Origin: Streptomyces oryzae
Lineage (GTDB): Bacteria > Actinomycetota > Actinomycetes > Streptomycetales > Streptomycetaceae
Assembly (NCBI RefSeq): GCF_017676365.1
Contig: NZ_JADKMA010000054.1
Coordinates: 1 to 38,349 of the forward strand
Length of the DNA stretch: 38,349 nt
Reading direction: 5' to 3'
Of the stretch, positions 15,849 through 25,026 are shown piece by piece; position 1 is the first letter of the stretch, and each line of letters begins with the position of its first letter. A model generated the notes under the pieces. It made no database searches and had not been told where the DNA came from. It saw only the letters and a program-made list of their open reading frames with translations. Position numbers and translations under genes: made by a program.

Positions 15849-17369
15849 TCAGCCCAGGCCGCAGCCGCCCGTGGCAGCCGGCAGCGGGTCCGGGGCGCCC
15901 ACGGTGGGCAGTCCGAGCATGACGCCCTTGCCCTGTTGCTGCTCCTGCGGCGCCTGTGTGCGCCGCTCCCAGGCGTCGCCGGCGCGGGTGCGGCGTACGG
16001 CCTTGGCGGGGCCTTCGGCGAGCAGGTGGTGCGGCGCGGCGTAGGTGATGTCGACAGTCACGACGTCACCGGGGCGCACCGGCTCCTGGGGGCGGGTGAA
16101 GTGCACCAGTCGGTTGTCGGGAGCGCGTCCCGACAGTCGCTGGGTGGCGTCGTCCTTGCGGCCCTCGCCCTCGGCGACCATCAGCTCCAGCGTGCGGCCG
16201 ACCTGCTTCTTGTTCTCCTCCCAGGAAATCTCCTCCTGGAGGGCGACCAGGCGCTCGTAGCGCTCCTGGACCACCTCCTTGGGGATCTGGTCGGGCATCT
16301 CGGCCGCTGGTGTGCCGGGGCGCTTGCTGTACTGGAAGGTGAATGCCTGCGCGAACCGGGCCTCGCGCACCACGTGCAGCGTCTCGGCGAAGTCCTCCTC
16401 GGTCTCCCCGGGGAAGCCGACGATGATGTCGGTCGTCAGCGCGGCGTCGGGGATGGCGGCGCGGACCTTCTCGATGATCCCGAGGAAGCGCTCCTGACGG
16501 TAGGAACGGCGCATCGCCTTGAGGACGCGCGAGGAGCCCGACTGCAGCGGCATGTGCAGCTGCGGCATCACATTGGGCGTCTCGGCCATGGCGGCGATCA
16601 CGTCGTCGGTGAAGTCGCGGGGGTGCGGAGAGGTGAAGCGGACGCGCTCCAGCCCCTCGATACGGCCACAGGCGCGCAGCAGCTTGCTGAAGGCTTCCCG
16701 GTCGCCGATGTCCGAGCCGTAGGCGTTGACGTTCTGGCCGAGCAGGGTGATCTCGCTGACGCCCTCGTCGACCAGTGCCTCGATCTCGGCGAGGATGTCG
16801 CCGGGACGGCGGTCCTTCTCCTTGCCGCGCAGCTGCGGAACGATGCAGAAGGTGCAGGTGTTGTTGCAGCCCACGGAGACCGACACCCATGCCGCGTAAG
16901 CGCTCTCGCGGCGCGTGGGCAGGGTCGAGGGGAACGCCTCCAGGGACTCGGCGATCTCGACCTGCGCCTCGTTCTGCAGGCGCGCGCGCTCCAGCAGTAC
17001 GGGCAGCTTGCCGACGTTGTGGGTGCCGAAGACGACGTCCACCCAGGGCGCCTTCTTGACGATGGTGTCCCGGTCCTTCTGGGCAAGACAGCCGCCGACC
17101 GCGATCTGCATGCCGGGGCGCGCGGCCTTCTTGGGGGCGAGCTGGCCGAGGTTGCCGTAGAGCCGGTTGTCGGCGTTCTCGCGTACGGCACAGGTGTTGA
17201 AGACGACGACGTCGGCGGCGTCGGTCCCCTGGGGCGCGCGGACATAGCCTGCGTCCTCCAACAGGCCCGCCATCCGCTCGGAGTCATGGACGTTCATCTG
17301 GCACCCGAAGGTGCGCACCTCGTACGTCCCCTTGACGTCCACTGCCTGACTCCGGTCGCTACTGCTCAT
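15849..17369 (-). CDS. miaB: tRNA-2-methylthio-N6-dimethylallyladenosine synthase
   Basis: Radical SAM methylthiotransferase that turns i6A37 (made by MiaA) into ms2i6A in tRNA. The 506-residue protein has the three N-terminal cluster cysteines Cys23 (FGCQMN), Cys60 (NTCAVRE) and Cys94 (GGCLAQ), and the radical SAM CxxxCxxC cysteines 168, 172 and 175 in [14 protein letters not shown]-terminal TRAM domain (about 385-450) is followed by a variable Gln/Pro/Gly-rich tail of about 50 residues, longer than in E. coli. The ATG at 17369 is chosen because the conserved part starts soon after; upstream codons are open but not conserved-looking. A Crp-like site lies 74 bp upstream. Confidence 0.95.
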   Translation of the reverse strand: MSSSDRSQAVDVKGTYEVRTFGCQMNVHDSERMAGLLEDAGYVRAPQGTDAADVVVFNTCAVRENADNRLYGNLGQLAPKKAARPGMQIAVGGCLAQKDRDTIVKKAPWVDVVFGTHNVGKLPVLLERARLQNEAQVEIAESLEAFPSTLPTRRESAYAAWVSVSVGCNNTCTFCIVPQLRGKEKDRRPGDILAEIEALVDEGVSEITLLGQNVNAYGSDIGDREAFSKLLRACGRIEGLERVRFTSPHPRDFTDDVIAAMAETPNVMPQLHMPLQSGSSRVLKAMRRSYRQERFLGIIEKVRAAIPDAALTTDIIVGFPGETEEDFAETLHVVREARFAQAFTFQYSKRPGTPAAEMPDQIPKEVVQERYERLVALQEEISWEENKKQVGRTLELMVAEGEGRKDDATQRLSGRAPDNRLVHFTRPQEPVRPGDVVTVDITYAAPHHLLAEGPAKAVRRTRAGDAWERRTQAPQEQQQGKGVMLGLPTVGAPDPLPAATGGCGLG

Positions 17370-17440
17370 GCGACAAGGGTAGGCGTTCTCGCCGGTGGTC
17401 CGGCCGTCCGGGCGGGCGCCCGGCAGCGCCACCGGTGCAC

Positions 17441-17456
17441 TGTGACGCACATCACT
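17441..17456. promoter_or_regulatory. Crp/GlxR-type palindrome upstream of miaB
   Basis: TGTGACGCACATCACT fits the actinobacterial and enteric Crp consensus TGTGA-N6-TCACA at 9 of 10 positions. It is centred about 80 bp upstream of the miaB start and touches the stop codon of the ATP-binding gene. Binding by Crp is an inference. Confidence 0.5.
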
Positions 17457-18063
17457 ACGCGGGGCGTTCGGCGGGGAGTTCGCGGGGCAGCCGCAGGGTC
17501 GCCCAGACGGCGTTGCCGTCGGTGACAGTAGAGGTCCGCACTCCCCAGTCGGCGGCGAGCGCGGCCACGATGCACAGGCCGCGGCCGCTCTCGTCGGCGG
17601 CCTCGCTGTTCTTCAACTCCGGCCTGTCGTCACCTTCCGCGTGGTCGTGCACCTCGATGCGCAGCAGTGCGGCGGTGGGGGTCTCCCGGACGGACAGGGT
17701 GGCGCGGCAGACGAGCTCGGCTTCGGGCAGGCAGCGGGTGTGCACAACGGCGTTCGTGGTCAGCTCGGAGAGCAGCAGTACGGCGTCGTCCACCGCCTCG
17801 GCGGATATCTCCGGCTCCTGCCGTTCCTTCAGCCACGAGGTGAAGGCGACGCGCGCCCGCGCGATGTACTGCTCCCGCGCCGGGAAGCGCAGCTGCCAGC
17901 TGGGGTCTTCCGCGTATCTGGCCGGCGCCGCCGGCTGCGGGGCACCGTCGGACGCCGGAGACGCTGTCGTGGGGGCTGCTGCGGGATCCCTGCGAGCGGG
18001 GGCGGCGTACACGTGGAGGCGCCTTCCGTCGAGCTGGTCCCGGCCCCGCGGAAGGGCCGTGAC
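17455..18063 (-). CDS. ATP-binding regulatory protein (HATPase, anti-sigma kinase type)
   Basis: A GHKL-fold ATP-binding protein of the SpoIIAB/RsbW-like group that is very numerous in streptomycetes; members regulate sigma factors or anti-anti-sigma proteins. The N-box [14 protein letters not shown], the G1-like EVHDHAEGD and the G2 [19 protein letters not shown] are visible, with a C-terminal strand [10 protein letters not shown]. No histidine-kinase dimerisation domain is present. The start is uncertain: I give a GTG at 18063 (202 residues), with an Ala/Pro-rich leader of about 60 residues before the ATPase fold. An ATG at 18237 shares its CCATGG with the divergent TAXI start, which would make the 5' ends overlap. 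No partner sigma or STAS gene is adjacent. Confidence 0.7.
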   Translation of the reverse strand, partial: VTALPRGRDQLDGRRLHVYAAPARRDPAAAPTTASPASDGAPQPAAPARYAEDPSWQLRFPAREQYIARARVAFTSWLKERQEPEISAEAVDDAVLLLSELTTNAVVHTRCLPEAELVCRATLSVRETPTAALLRIEVHDHAEGDDRPELKNSEAADESGRGLCIVAALAADWGVRTSTVTDGNAVWATLRLPRELPAERPA

Positions 18064-18235
18064 GCGCGTGGTCTGACCGTCACTATGGCCCCATGCAGTT
18101 CCACTCAGCAAGCGACAGTGTGAAATTTGCAGTTCGCGAATCGGCGAGTTCGCACTCGGCGAGTCCTCCCGGTGCCGGCGCCGGGTGACACGCACCACTC
18201 CCCTCGTGGCCGAGGTGCTGGCAGTATCGCCTTCC

Positions 18236-19270
18236 ATGGCCAGCCTGCGTCCGCGAACGGTGTCCCGTCCGATGCGCCGCCCGGGCGGACTCAGCACCGG
18301 TCGGCGACGCATCGTGTGGGCGACGGCTGCGGTGCTCGTGGTGTGCGGGGTGCTGGTGTGGTGGCTGCGGCCGTCCCCTTCCCCTTCGCCGAGTGGAAAG
18401 ATCACCTTCGCCACCGGGGTGTCAACGGGTGTGTACGAGCGCTACGGCACCCTGTTCAAGCAACGGCTGGCCCGGGACCTGCCACGGGTCGACATGACGC
18501 TGCAGCACAGTCAGGGTTCGGTCCAGAACCTGGCGCGGCTCGCCTCCGGGCAGGCGGACTTCACCATCACCGCCTCCGACGCCCTGGCCACCTACCGGGC
18601 GAACGGCGGCAAGGGCGCCTCCCACATCCGGGCATGCGCGCGGCTGTACGACGACTACATGCAACTGGTCGTCCCCAGGGACTCGCCGGTCGACAGCGCC
18701 AAGGACCTCAAGGGGCTGCGCGTGGGGGTGGGGGAGAAACGCTCGGGGGTCGCGCTGGTGACCGAGCGACTGCTGAAGGCCGCGGGGCTGGACATGGAGC
18801 ACGATGTGCACCCGGTGCGCAAAGGCATCGACACGATGCCCAAGCTGCTGTCTGAGGGGAAGCTGGACGCCTTCTTCTGGTCGGGCGGCCTGCCGACCGG
18901 CGCCATCGAGCGCCTGGCGGAACGGACGGACATCCGTCTGGTGCAGCTCGGCGATCTGCTGCCCCGGCTGCACGAACAGCGCCCGGACACGCGCTACTAC
19001 CGCGCGGCTGTGATGGCCCCCGACGCCTACCCCACTGTGCAGCGCGGCCGGTCCGTGAAGACCGTGGCCATCGCCAACATTCTGGTGACCATGGATCGCA
19101 CGGATCCCGAACTGACGGAGGGCATCACCCGTTCCGTCATCAAGAGCAGGGACCAGATCGGGCGTGAGGTGCACGCAGCCCAGAAGGTGGACCTGCGCAC
19201 GGCCATCTACACCGATCCCGTGCCACTGCACGAGGGAGCACGCCGCTACTACCGCTCGGCAAAGCCGTGA
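18236..19270 (+). CDS. TAXI-family solute-binding protein, membrane-anchored
   Basis: A TAXI-type extracytoplasmic substrate-binding protein of 344 residues. The N-terminus has a basic segment and one hydrophobic helix (about residues 24-43) followed by a Pro/Ser run, so it is exported and probably stays anchored. The mature part begins ITFATGVSTGVYERYG and contains the family segments HSQGSVQNLARL, ADFTI, LKGLRVGVGEKRSG and FFWSGGLPTGAI. TAXI proteins normally serve TRAP transporters with a fused DctQM permease, but no permease is nearby, so the partner is elsewhere or the protein has a sensing role. The ATG at 18236 has no clear ribosome-binding site; a GTG at 18185 is possible. The stop codon opens a seven-unit repeat. 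Confidence 0.85.
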   Translation: MASLRPRTVSRPMRRPGGLSTGRRRIVWATAAVLVVCGVLVWWLRPSPSPSPSGKITFATGVSTGVYERYGTLFKQRLARDLPRVDMTLQHSQGSVQNLARLASGQADFTITASDALATYRANGGKGASHIRACARLYDDYMQLVVPRDSPVDSAKDLKGLRVGVGEKRSGVALVTERLLKAAGLDMEHDVHPVRKGIDTMPKLLSEGKLDAFFWSGGLPTGAIERLAERTDIRLVQLGDLLPRLHEQRPDTRYYRAAVMAPDAYPTVQRGRSVKTVAIANILVTMDRTDPELTEGITRSVIKSRDQIGREVHAAQKVDLRTAIYTDPVPLHEGARRYYRSAKP

Positions 19271-19384
19271 GGGGAACATCCTCCTGAGAGGGGCATCGTC
19301 CTGAGAGGACACCGTTCTGAAGGGGGCGTTGCCTGATGGGAACGATGTCCTCAACCGCACGTCCCCCTGAACGGAACGTCGCTG
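19268..19384 (+). repeat. Seven-unit, ~17-bp TGA-phased repeat at a stop codon
   Basis: From the stop codon of the TAXI gene, similar units start at 19268, 19285, 19302, 19318, 19334, 19351 and 19368, spaced 16 or 17 bp. Six of seven begin with TGA (the sixth with TCA), followed by a G-rich stretch and a C-rich end such as CATCCTCC, CATCGTCC or GATGTCC. The TGAs fall in all three frames. The array fills most of the gap before the alpha-mannosidase gene. Confidence 0.8.
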
Positions 19385-19420
19385 CCGACGCAAGGCCCCG
19401 ACCCCACGAGGAGCCGATCG

Positions 19421-22400
19421 ATGCATGACGACCGCCGCACCGTCGAGGACCGGCTGCGCCGCGTGCTGGACGAGCGCGTACGACCCGCTGTTCACACCTG
19501 CGCGCTGCCCCTGACTATCGAGCGCTGGGAGGCGCCAGGAGAGCCCGTACCGGTCGCGGAGGGCATCTCGGCGCCCTACGGTCCGGCCGCGGTGGGCGAC
19601 GCATGGGGGCCTGCCTGGGGCACCACCTGGTTCCGGGTGACAGGGCAGGTGCCGCACGCGTGGGCCGGCCGCACGGTGGAGGCCGTGCTGGACCTGGGCT
19701 TCGAGCGGGACATGCCGGGCTTCCAGTGCGAGGGGCTCGTCCACCGCGCGGACGGCGAGGCGGTCAAAGGGCTGCACCCGCGCAACTCCTGGGTACGGCT
19801 GGTGGATTCGGCCGTGGGCGGCGAAGAGATCGAGCTGTACATCGAGGCGGCGTCCAATCCGGTGGTCAACACACCGCAGACACCGACCTACCAGGGCGAT
19901 GTGCTCACCGCCGACAGCGCCCCGCTGTACCGGCTGGCGCGGATGGATCTGGCGGTCTTCGAGCCGCAGGTGTGGGAGCTTGCGCTGGACCTGGAGGTGG
20001 CGGGCTCGCTGATGCGTGAGCTGCCGCTGGAGGACGCCCGCCGCTGGGAGCTGCTGCGCGCGCTGGAGCGGGCGCTGGACGTCCTGGATCCGGCCGATGT
20101 GCCCGGTAGCGCCTCCCGAGCCCGTGAGGCGCTCACAGCCGCTCTGACGGCTCCGGCGCGGGCCTCGGCGCACCGGGTCAGCGCGGTGGGCCATGCGCAC
20201 ATCGACTCGGCGTGGCTGTGGCCGCTGCGCGAGACGGTGCGGAAGGTGGCGCGTACCGCCTCCAACATGGTGGCGCTGATGGACGACCACCCCGAGTTCG
20301 TCTTCGCCATGTCGCAGGCCCAGCAGTTCGCCTGGATCAAGGAGCACCGGCCCGAGGTGTACGCCAGGGTCAAGGAGAAGGTCGCCGAGGGCCGGTTCGT
20401 GCCGGTGGGCGGCATGTGGGTGGAGTCGGACACCAACATGGTGGGCGGCGAGGCCATGGCGCGGCAGCTCAGCTACGGCAAGAGGTTCTTCCTGGAGGAG
20501 TTCGGAATCGAGACGGAGGAGGTGTGGCTGCCTGACTCCTTCGGCTACACGGCGGCCCTGCCGCAGCTGGTGAAGCTGTCGGGCTCCACTTGGTTCCTCA
20601 CCCAGAAGATCTCCTGGAGCAGCACCAATCCCTTTCCGCACCACACCTTCTGGTGGGAGGGCATCGACGGGACGCGGGTCTTCACGCACTTCCCGCCGGT
20701 CGACACCTACAACTCGACGCTCAGCGGCGAGGAACTGGCGCATGCGGCGCGCAACTTCCGGGAGAAGGGCGCCGCCTCGCGCTCCCTCGTACCGTTCGGC
20801 TACGGCGACGGCGGGGGCGGCGCGACCCGCGAGATGCTGGCCCGCGCCGCACGGCTGCGCGATCTGGACGGCTCGCCGCGGGTGTCCGTGGAGAAGCCCG
20901 CGGCGTTCTTCGAGAAGGCGCGGCAGGAGTATCCGCACGCGCCGGTGTGGCAGGGCGAGCTGTATCTGGAGCTGCACCGGGGGACGTACACCTCCCAGGC
21001 CAAGACCAAACAGGGCAACAGGCGAGCGGAGTCGCTGTTGCGCGAGGCCGAGCTGTGGGCGGCGACCGCTGCGGTGCGCAGCAGCAGTTACGCGTATCCC
21101 TACGAGCGGCTGGAGCAGCTGTGGAAGACGGTGCTGCTGCACCAGTTCCATGACATCCTCCCGGGCTCCTCCATCGCCTGGGTGCACAGGGAGGCCCGGC
21201 AGACGTACGAAAGGGTCACCCAGGAGCTGACGGAGATCGTCGAGGGGGCGCAGCAGTCCCTCGCCGGGCGCGGGGACCGGGAACTCGTCTTCAACGGCTC
21301 ACCGCACGCCCGCGCGGGGGTGGCGGCAGGCGGTGCCCGACCGGCCGTCGAGCGCCGGCAGTTCGGCGCTGAACAGCGCGACGGGGCGGTCACCGTGGCC
21401 GAGCGGGCGGGCGGCGGCTGGACGCTGGACAACGGGCTGGTGCGCGTCGAGGTGGACGGCCGGGGCCTGGTCGTCTCGGCCTACGACCAGCGCGCCGGGC
21501 GGGAGGCGGTCGCACCGGGACAGGCGGCCAATCTCCTCCAGCTGCACCCCGACCTGCCCAACCACTGGGACGCCTGGGACATCGACGCGTTCTACCGGCA
21601 CACCGGCACCGATCTGACACACGCCGACGAGCTGACCATCGCCCAGGCCGACGGAAACAGTGCCACTGTCCGGGCGGCCCGGTCCTTCGGCCGGTCGGCT
21701 GTGGTGCAGACGGTGACCCTGTGCGCGGGCAGCGCTGTTCTCCTCATGGAGGCGGAAGTCGACTGGCACGAGAGCGAGAAGCTGCTCAAGGCGGCGTTCC
21801 CGCTGGATGTGAAGGCCGACAGGTCGGCTGCCGAGACGCAGTTCGGGCACGTCTTCCGGCCGACCCACACCAACACCTCCTGGGAGGCGGCGAAGTTCGA
21901 GATCTGTGCGCACCGCTGGCTGCACGTGGAGGAGCCGGGCTGGGGCGCCGCGCTGGTCAACGACTCGACGTACGGGCACGACGTCACACGGGACATCCGC
22001 GAGGACGGCGGCCAGACCACCACTGTCCGGCTCTCACTGCTGCGCGCACCCCGCTATCCGGACCCGGAGACCGACCAGGGGCGACACCGGCTGCGCTATG
22101 GACTGGTGCCCGGCGCCACCCTCCAGGATGCGGTGCGTGAGGGCCACTGGATCAACCTGCCCGAGCGGACCGTGCCGGGCGACGGCAGCTCCGTCACACC
22201 ACTGGTCGCCCTGGAAGGCGACCAGGGCGACCAGATCGTCGCCGAGACGGTGAAACTCGCGGACGACCGCAGTGGCGATGTCGTCGTCCGCCTCTACGAG
22301 TCACTGGGCGGCCGGGCGAGTGCACTACTGGCGCCCGGTTTCCCCGTCACCTCGGTGACGGAGACGGACCTGCTGGAGCGACCGCTGTCCACCCCACAGG

Positions 22401-22492
22401 CCCACCACACGGTGGAGGACGGCGGCGTGCGGGTGACGCTGCGGCCCTTCCAGATCCTCACTCTGCGTCTGGGGCGTTCCGGGGAACGGTGA
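19421..22492 (+). CDS. Alpha-mannosidase, glycoside hydrolase family 38
   Basis: A retaining, metal-dependent exo-alpha-mannosidase of 1023 residues with no signal peptide, so probably cytoplasmic and acting on imported manno-oligosaccharides. The N-terminal accessory domain (about 1-245) precedes the GH38 catalytic domain, with zinc ligands His260 and Asp262 in GHAHIDSAWLWP and the likely nucleophile Asp372 in LPDSFGYTAALPQL. The middle domain (RGTYTSQAKTKQGNRRAE onward) and C-terminal beta domains follow. The ATG has CGAGGAG upstream. Its last 35 bp overlap the convergent gluK gene. No sugar transporter is adjacent; the TAXI protein upstream is separated by the repeat array and may be unrelated. 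Confidence 0.95.
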   Translation: MHDDRRTVEDRLRRVLDERVRPAVHTCALPLTIERWEAPGEPVPVAEGISAPYGPAAVGDAWGPAWGTTWFRVTGQVPHAWAGRTVEAVLDLGFERDMPGFQCEGLVHRADGEAVKGLHPRNSWVRLVDSAVGGEEIELYIEAASNPVVNTPQTPTYQGDVLTADSAPLYRLARMDLAVFEPQVWELALDLEVAGSLMRELPLEDARRWELLRALERALDVLDPADVPGSASRAREALTAALTAPARASAHRVSAVGHAHIDSAWLWPLRETVRKVARTASNMVALMDDHPEFVFAMSQAQQFAWIKEHRPEVYARVKEKVAEGRFVPVGGMWVESDTNMVGGEAMARQLSYGKRFFLEEFGIETEEVWLPDSFGYTAALPQLVKLSGSTWFLTQKISWSSTNPFPHHTFWWEGIDGTRVFTHFPPVDTYNSTLSGEELAHAARNFREKGAASRSLVPFGYGDGGGGATREMLARAARLRDLDGSPRVSVEKPAAFFEKARQEYPHAPVWQGELYLELHRGTYTSQAKTKQGNRRAESLLREAELWAATAAVRSSSYAYPYERLEQLWKTVLLHQFHDILPGSSIAWVHREARQTYERVTQELTEIVEGAQQSLAGRGDRELVFNGSPHARAGVAAGGARPAVERRQFGAEQRDGAVTVAERAGGGWTLDNGLVRVEVDGRGLVVSAYDQRAGREAVAPGQAANLLQLHPDLPNHWDAWDIDAFYRHTGTDLTHADELTIAQADGNSATVRAARSFGRSAVVQTVTLCAGSAVLLMEAEVDWHESEKLLKAAFPLDVKADRSAAETQFGHVFRPTHTNTSWEAAKFEICAHRWLHVEEPGWGAALVNDSTYGHDVTRDIREDGGQTTTVRLSLLRAPRYPDPETDQGRHRLRYGLVPGATLQDAVREGHWINLPERTVPGDGSSVTPLVALEGDQGDQIVAETVKLADDRSGDVVVRLYESLGGRASALLAPGFPVTSVTETDLLERPLSTPQAHHTVEDGGVRVTLRPFQILTLRLGRSGER

Positions 22493-23885
22493 TCAGGACT
22501 CGCAGTCCCTGCGGCTCGTTGTGCGCGAAGGACAGCTTCGCGCCGCCCCCGGAGAGCAGGGCACGGGTGATGGACAGGCCGAGCCCCGAGCCGGAGACGT
22601 TCTGGTGGCGGCCGCTGCGCCAGAAGCGGTCGCCCACCCGCTCCAGCTCCTCGTCGGTCAGCCCGGGGCCGCCGTCGGCCGTCTCCACCGTCACGGCGTC
22701 GCCCTCCGCACGCACTGTGACGGTGACCGTGCCGCCTTCCGGGGTGAACTTCACGGCGTTGTCGACAACGGCGTCCAGCGCGCTGGAGAGCGCGACCGGA
22801 TCGGCCCACCCGGTCGCGGCCGACTGCCCGGCCGACGTCAGCTCCACGCCCTTCTGCTCGGCACTGGGCCGCCAGGCGGCGACGCGTTCGGCCGCGATCT
22901 CGGCGACATCGGTCAGCTGGACCTGCGCGGTGCCGGAGTGTTCGGCCAGCGCCAGGTCGAGCAGGTCGTCCAGCACCCGGGCAAGACGCTTGCCCTCGGC
23001 ACGTACGGAGGCCATTTCCTCGTTGCCGTCCGGCAGCTCCAGTGCGAGAAGTTCGATGCGCAGCAGTAGCGCGGAGAGCGGGTTGCGCAGCTGGTGGGAG
23101 GCGTCGGCGACAAAGGCGCGCTGCTGCTCCAGCGCGCTCTCCACGTTGCCCGCCATCTCGTTGAAGGAGTGCGCCAGCCTGCGCAGCTCGGGAGGGCCCA
23201 CCGAGTCGACGACGCGGGAGGTGAGCTTTCCGGTGGCGATCTCGTGCGCCGCCCGGTCCAGGGTCCGTACGGGCTTGAGCACCCACCCGGTCAGCCGCAG
23301 CGCTGCACCGAGGGCGAGCAGCATCGCGGCGGCCTCGCCGGCGGCGATGGCCAGCCAGCCGCGCAGGATCCGGGAGCGCATCGGCCCGGTGGGCGAGTCG
23401 GTCAGCACCACGGCGGCCACATCGCCGTCCCGGATGACGGGCGAGGCGACAGCGATACGGCCGTCGCTCTGCCAGGGCCACACCTGGGGCGGGTCGTGGC
23501 TGCGGCGTCCGGCCAGTGCCTCGGCGAAGGCCCTTGCACCCTCCGGGCGGCCCTGCTGTCCGGTCCCCTGGCCGTCTCCGGGGACGCGCCAGTCGGCGGG
23601 AGAGGCGGCCATGGTGCGGCCGTCGCGGTAGAAGACGCCCGCGCGGATGCCGTAGAGACCGTGGTAGCGGTTCAGCTCGTGCTGAAGGGTGGCCCGGCGC
23701 TCGTCGGGCTGGCTGGTGGAGGTGACGAACTGGGCGAGCGACGCGAAGCGCGCGGTGTCGTCGATCCTGTCGACCACCACCCGCTGCTGTTCGGCCTGCG
23801 CCTGGCTCAGCGCCAGCGGGAAGCCCAGCGCTAGCAGGATCCCGGCCAGCAGGATGATCAGGAGCGGGAGGAGGCGGGTGCGCAC
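22458..23885 (-). CDS. gluK: Sensor histidine kinase GluK
   Basis: Membrane histidine kinase of 475 residues. Two transmembrane helices (about 7-28 and 174-197) flank a periplasmic-side sensor of about 145 residues. HAMP (about 198-250), HisKA with His264 in ASHQLRNPL, and a HATPase domain with DNAVKFTPEGG (N box), DGGPGL (G1) and GSGLGLSI (G2) follow. The gene is directly after the response regulator gene (27 bp) and divergent from gluABCD, matching the GluR-GluK system described in S. coelicolor for glutamate sensing and uptake. The assignment rests on that context. The start is a GTG with a weak ribosome-binding site; the 3' end overlaps the alpha-mannosidase gene by 35 bp. Confidence 0.9.
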   Translation of the reverse strand: MRTRLLPLLIILLAGILLALGFPLALSQAQAEQQRVVVDRIDDTARFASLAQFVTSTSQPDERRATLQHELNRYHGLYGIRAGVFYRDGRTMAASPADWRVPGDGQGTGQQGRPEGARAFAEALAGRRSHDPPQVWPWQSDGRIAVASPVIRDGDVAAVVLTDSPTGPMRSRILRGWLAIAAGEAAAMLLALGAALRLTGWVLKPVRTLDRAAHEIATGKLTSRVVDSVGPPELRRLAHSFNEMAGNVESALEQQRAFVADASHQLRNPLSALLLRIELLALELPDGNEEMASVRAEGKRLARVLDDLLDLALAEHSGTAQVQLTDVAEIAAERVAAWRPSAEQKGVELTSAGQSAATGWADPVALSSALDAVVDNAVKFTPEGGTVTVTVRAEGDAVTVETADGGPGLTDEELERVGDRFWRSGRHQNVSGSGLGLSITRALLSGGGAKLSFAHNEPQGLRVLITVPRNAPDAE

Positions 23886-23912
23886 GTTGTCGGTCCGGTC
23901 GGTCCTGGCCGG

Positions 23913-24641
23913 TCAGTCGCCCTGGGCGGCCATGCGGTAGCCCACCCCGCGCACCGTCTCGATGAGTGCCGGCCGCTGGAGCTTGGAGCGCAGGGAGGCG
24001 ACGTGCACCTCAAGGGTGCGCCCGGTCCCCTCCCAGCTGGTCCGCCACACCTCGCTGATGATCTGCTCGCGCCGGAAGACGACGCCGGGACGCTGGGCCA
24101 GCAGCGCCAGCAGGTCGAACTCCTTACGGGTCAGCGGCACCACAGCGCCGTCCACGCTGACCTGCCGGGTGGCCAGCTCGATGGTCACGGCGCCCAGCCG
24201 CAGCGTGCCGGCGCCGTCCGGGCGCTGCGCCGTGGACGCCCGCTCGCCGGCCACGGGGGCGTCCTCGCCTCCCGTACGGCGGCTGACGGCGTGGATTCGG
24301 GCCAGCAGCTCACCCATGTCGTACGGCTTGACCACATAGTCGTCCGCGCCGAGGTTGAGGCCGTGTATCCGGGACCGGACGTCGGCGCGCGCGGTCACCA
24401 TGATCACCGGGGTGGAGCTGGTGCGGCGGATACGGCCGCATACCTCGAAGCCGTCCTGGTCGGGCAGGCCGAGATCGAGCAGCACGACGGCGAAGCCGGG
24501 CCCCTCCTGGCCGCCGACCAGCAGTTCGTCGAGCGCCTCGGCACCGCTGCGCACATGGGTGACCTCGAAGCCGTGCCGCGCCAGCACAGCCGAGAGCGCC
24601 GCGGCGACACGGTCGTCGTCCTCGACGAGCAGCAGTCTCAC
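23913..24641 (-). CDS. gluR: OmpR-family response regulator GluR
   Basis: A 242-residue response regulator. The receiver domain has the acidic pocket EDDD at 7-10, phosphoacceptor Asp56 in LLDLGLPD and the conserved VVKPYD lysine. A linker of about 25 residues (Ala/Gly-rich) leads to a winged-helix DNA-binding domain (LTRKEFDLLALLAQRPG, then VHVASLRSKL). The GTG start has AGGAGG seven bases upstream. It heads the gluRK operon and is divergent from gluA across a 420-bp control region, so it most likely regulates gluABCD in response to glutamate, as reported for its S. coelicolor counterpart. Confidence 0.92.
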   Translation of the reverse strand: MRLLLVEDDDRVAAALSAVLARHGFEVTHVRSGAEALDELLVGGQEGPGFAVVLLDLGLPDQDGFEVCGRIRRTSSTPVIMVTARADVRSRIHGLNLGADDYVVKPYDMGELLARIHAVSRRTGGEDAPVAGERASTAQRPDGAGTLRLGAVTIELATRQVSVDGAVVPLTRKEFDLLALLAQRPGVVFRREQIISEVWRTSWEGTGRTLEVHVASLRSKLQRPALIETVRGVGYRMAAQGD

Positions 24642-24750
24642 CCGACATCCTCCTGTTGTCCCACCGCCTCCGGCGAACGATCCGACAGTGCATCCACGCC
24701 GATCGACGCAGGTGAGTCAAGGGGTCTCCGGTACCGCGCCAGCATCCGTT

Positions 24751-24850
24751 ATACAGCCGGTACGACGACCGTCATACAGCCGTGCGCCGTCAGCCGTACG
24801 CCCAGGGCGACAACCGGTGCCCCAGCCGTCACGCGCCGGTACGGCGAGCG
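24751..24850. promoter_or_regulatory. Candidate GluR operators in the gluR-gluA gap
   Basis: The 24642-25061 gap holds the divergent control region. ATACAGCCG occurs at 24751-24759 and 24774-24782 around an inverted repeat CGGT-ACGACG-ACCG (24758-24771). A related 16-mer appears twice: GCCGGTACGACGACCG at 24756-24771 and GCCGGTACGGCGAGCG at 24835-24850. Direct repeats next to a dyad suit an OmpR-type regulator. I see no gene in the gap and no confident -35/-10 pair, although TTATGCT at 24973-24979 may be a -10. Confidence 0.45.
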
Positions 24851-25026
24851 TCCGTGCGGCCGGATGCCGGAGCCTGCGCCGGCCCGGCCGCCGGGGTCTG
24901 CGCGAGCCGGAGAGCCGCCTGTCAGGCCCCCACTGCGCTCTTTACCCAGTGTGCCGTGCCGCAGCCGGATCGTTATGCTCAATTTCAGCTCAGATGTAAT
25001 GACGGTCACGGCAACCGCTCATTAAG

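Noticed and set aside
19268..19384. CRISPR array
   Set aside because: Units are 16-17 bp, contiguous and degenerate, with no spacers and no cas genes.
18422..21187. A 921-codon open frame antisense to the TAXI and alpha-mannosidase genes
   Set aside because: GC-rich coding DNA leaves the opposite strand open; the frame reads His/Arg/Gly-rich low-information sequence, spans two real genes and a repeat, and has no recognisable domain.
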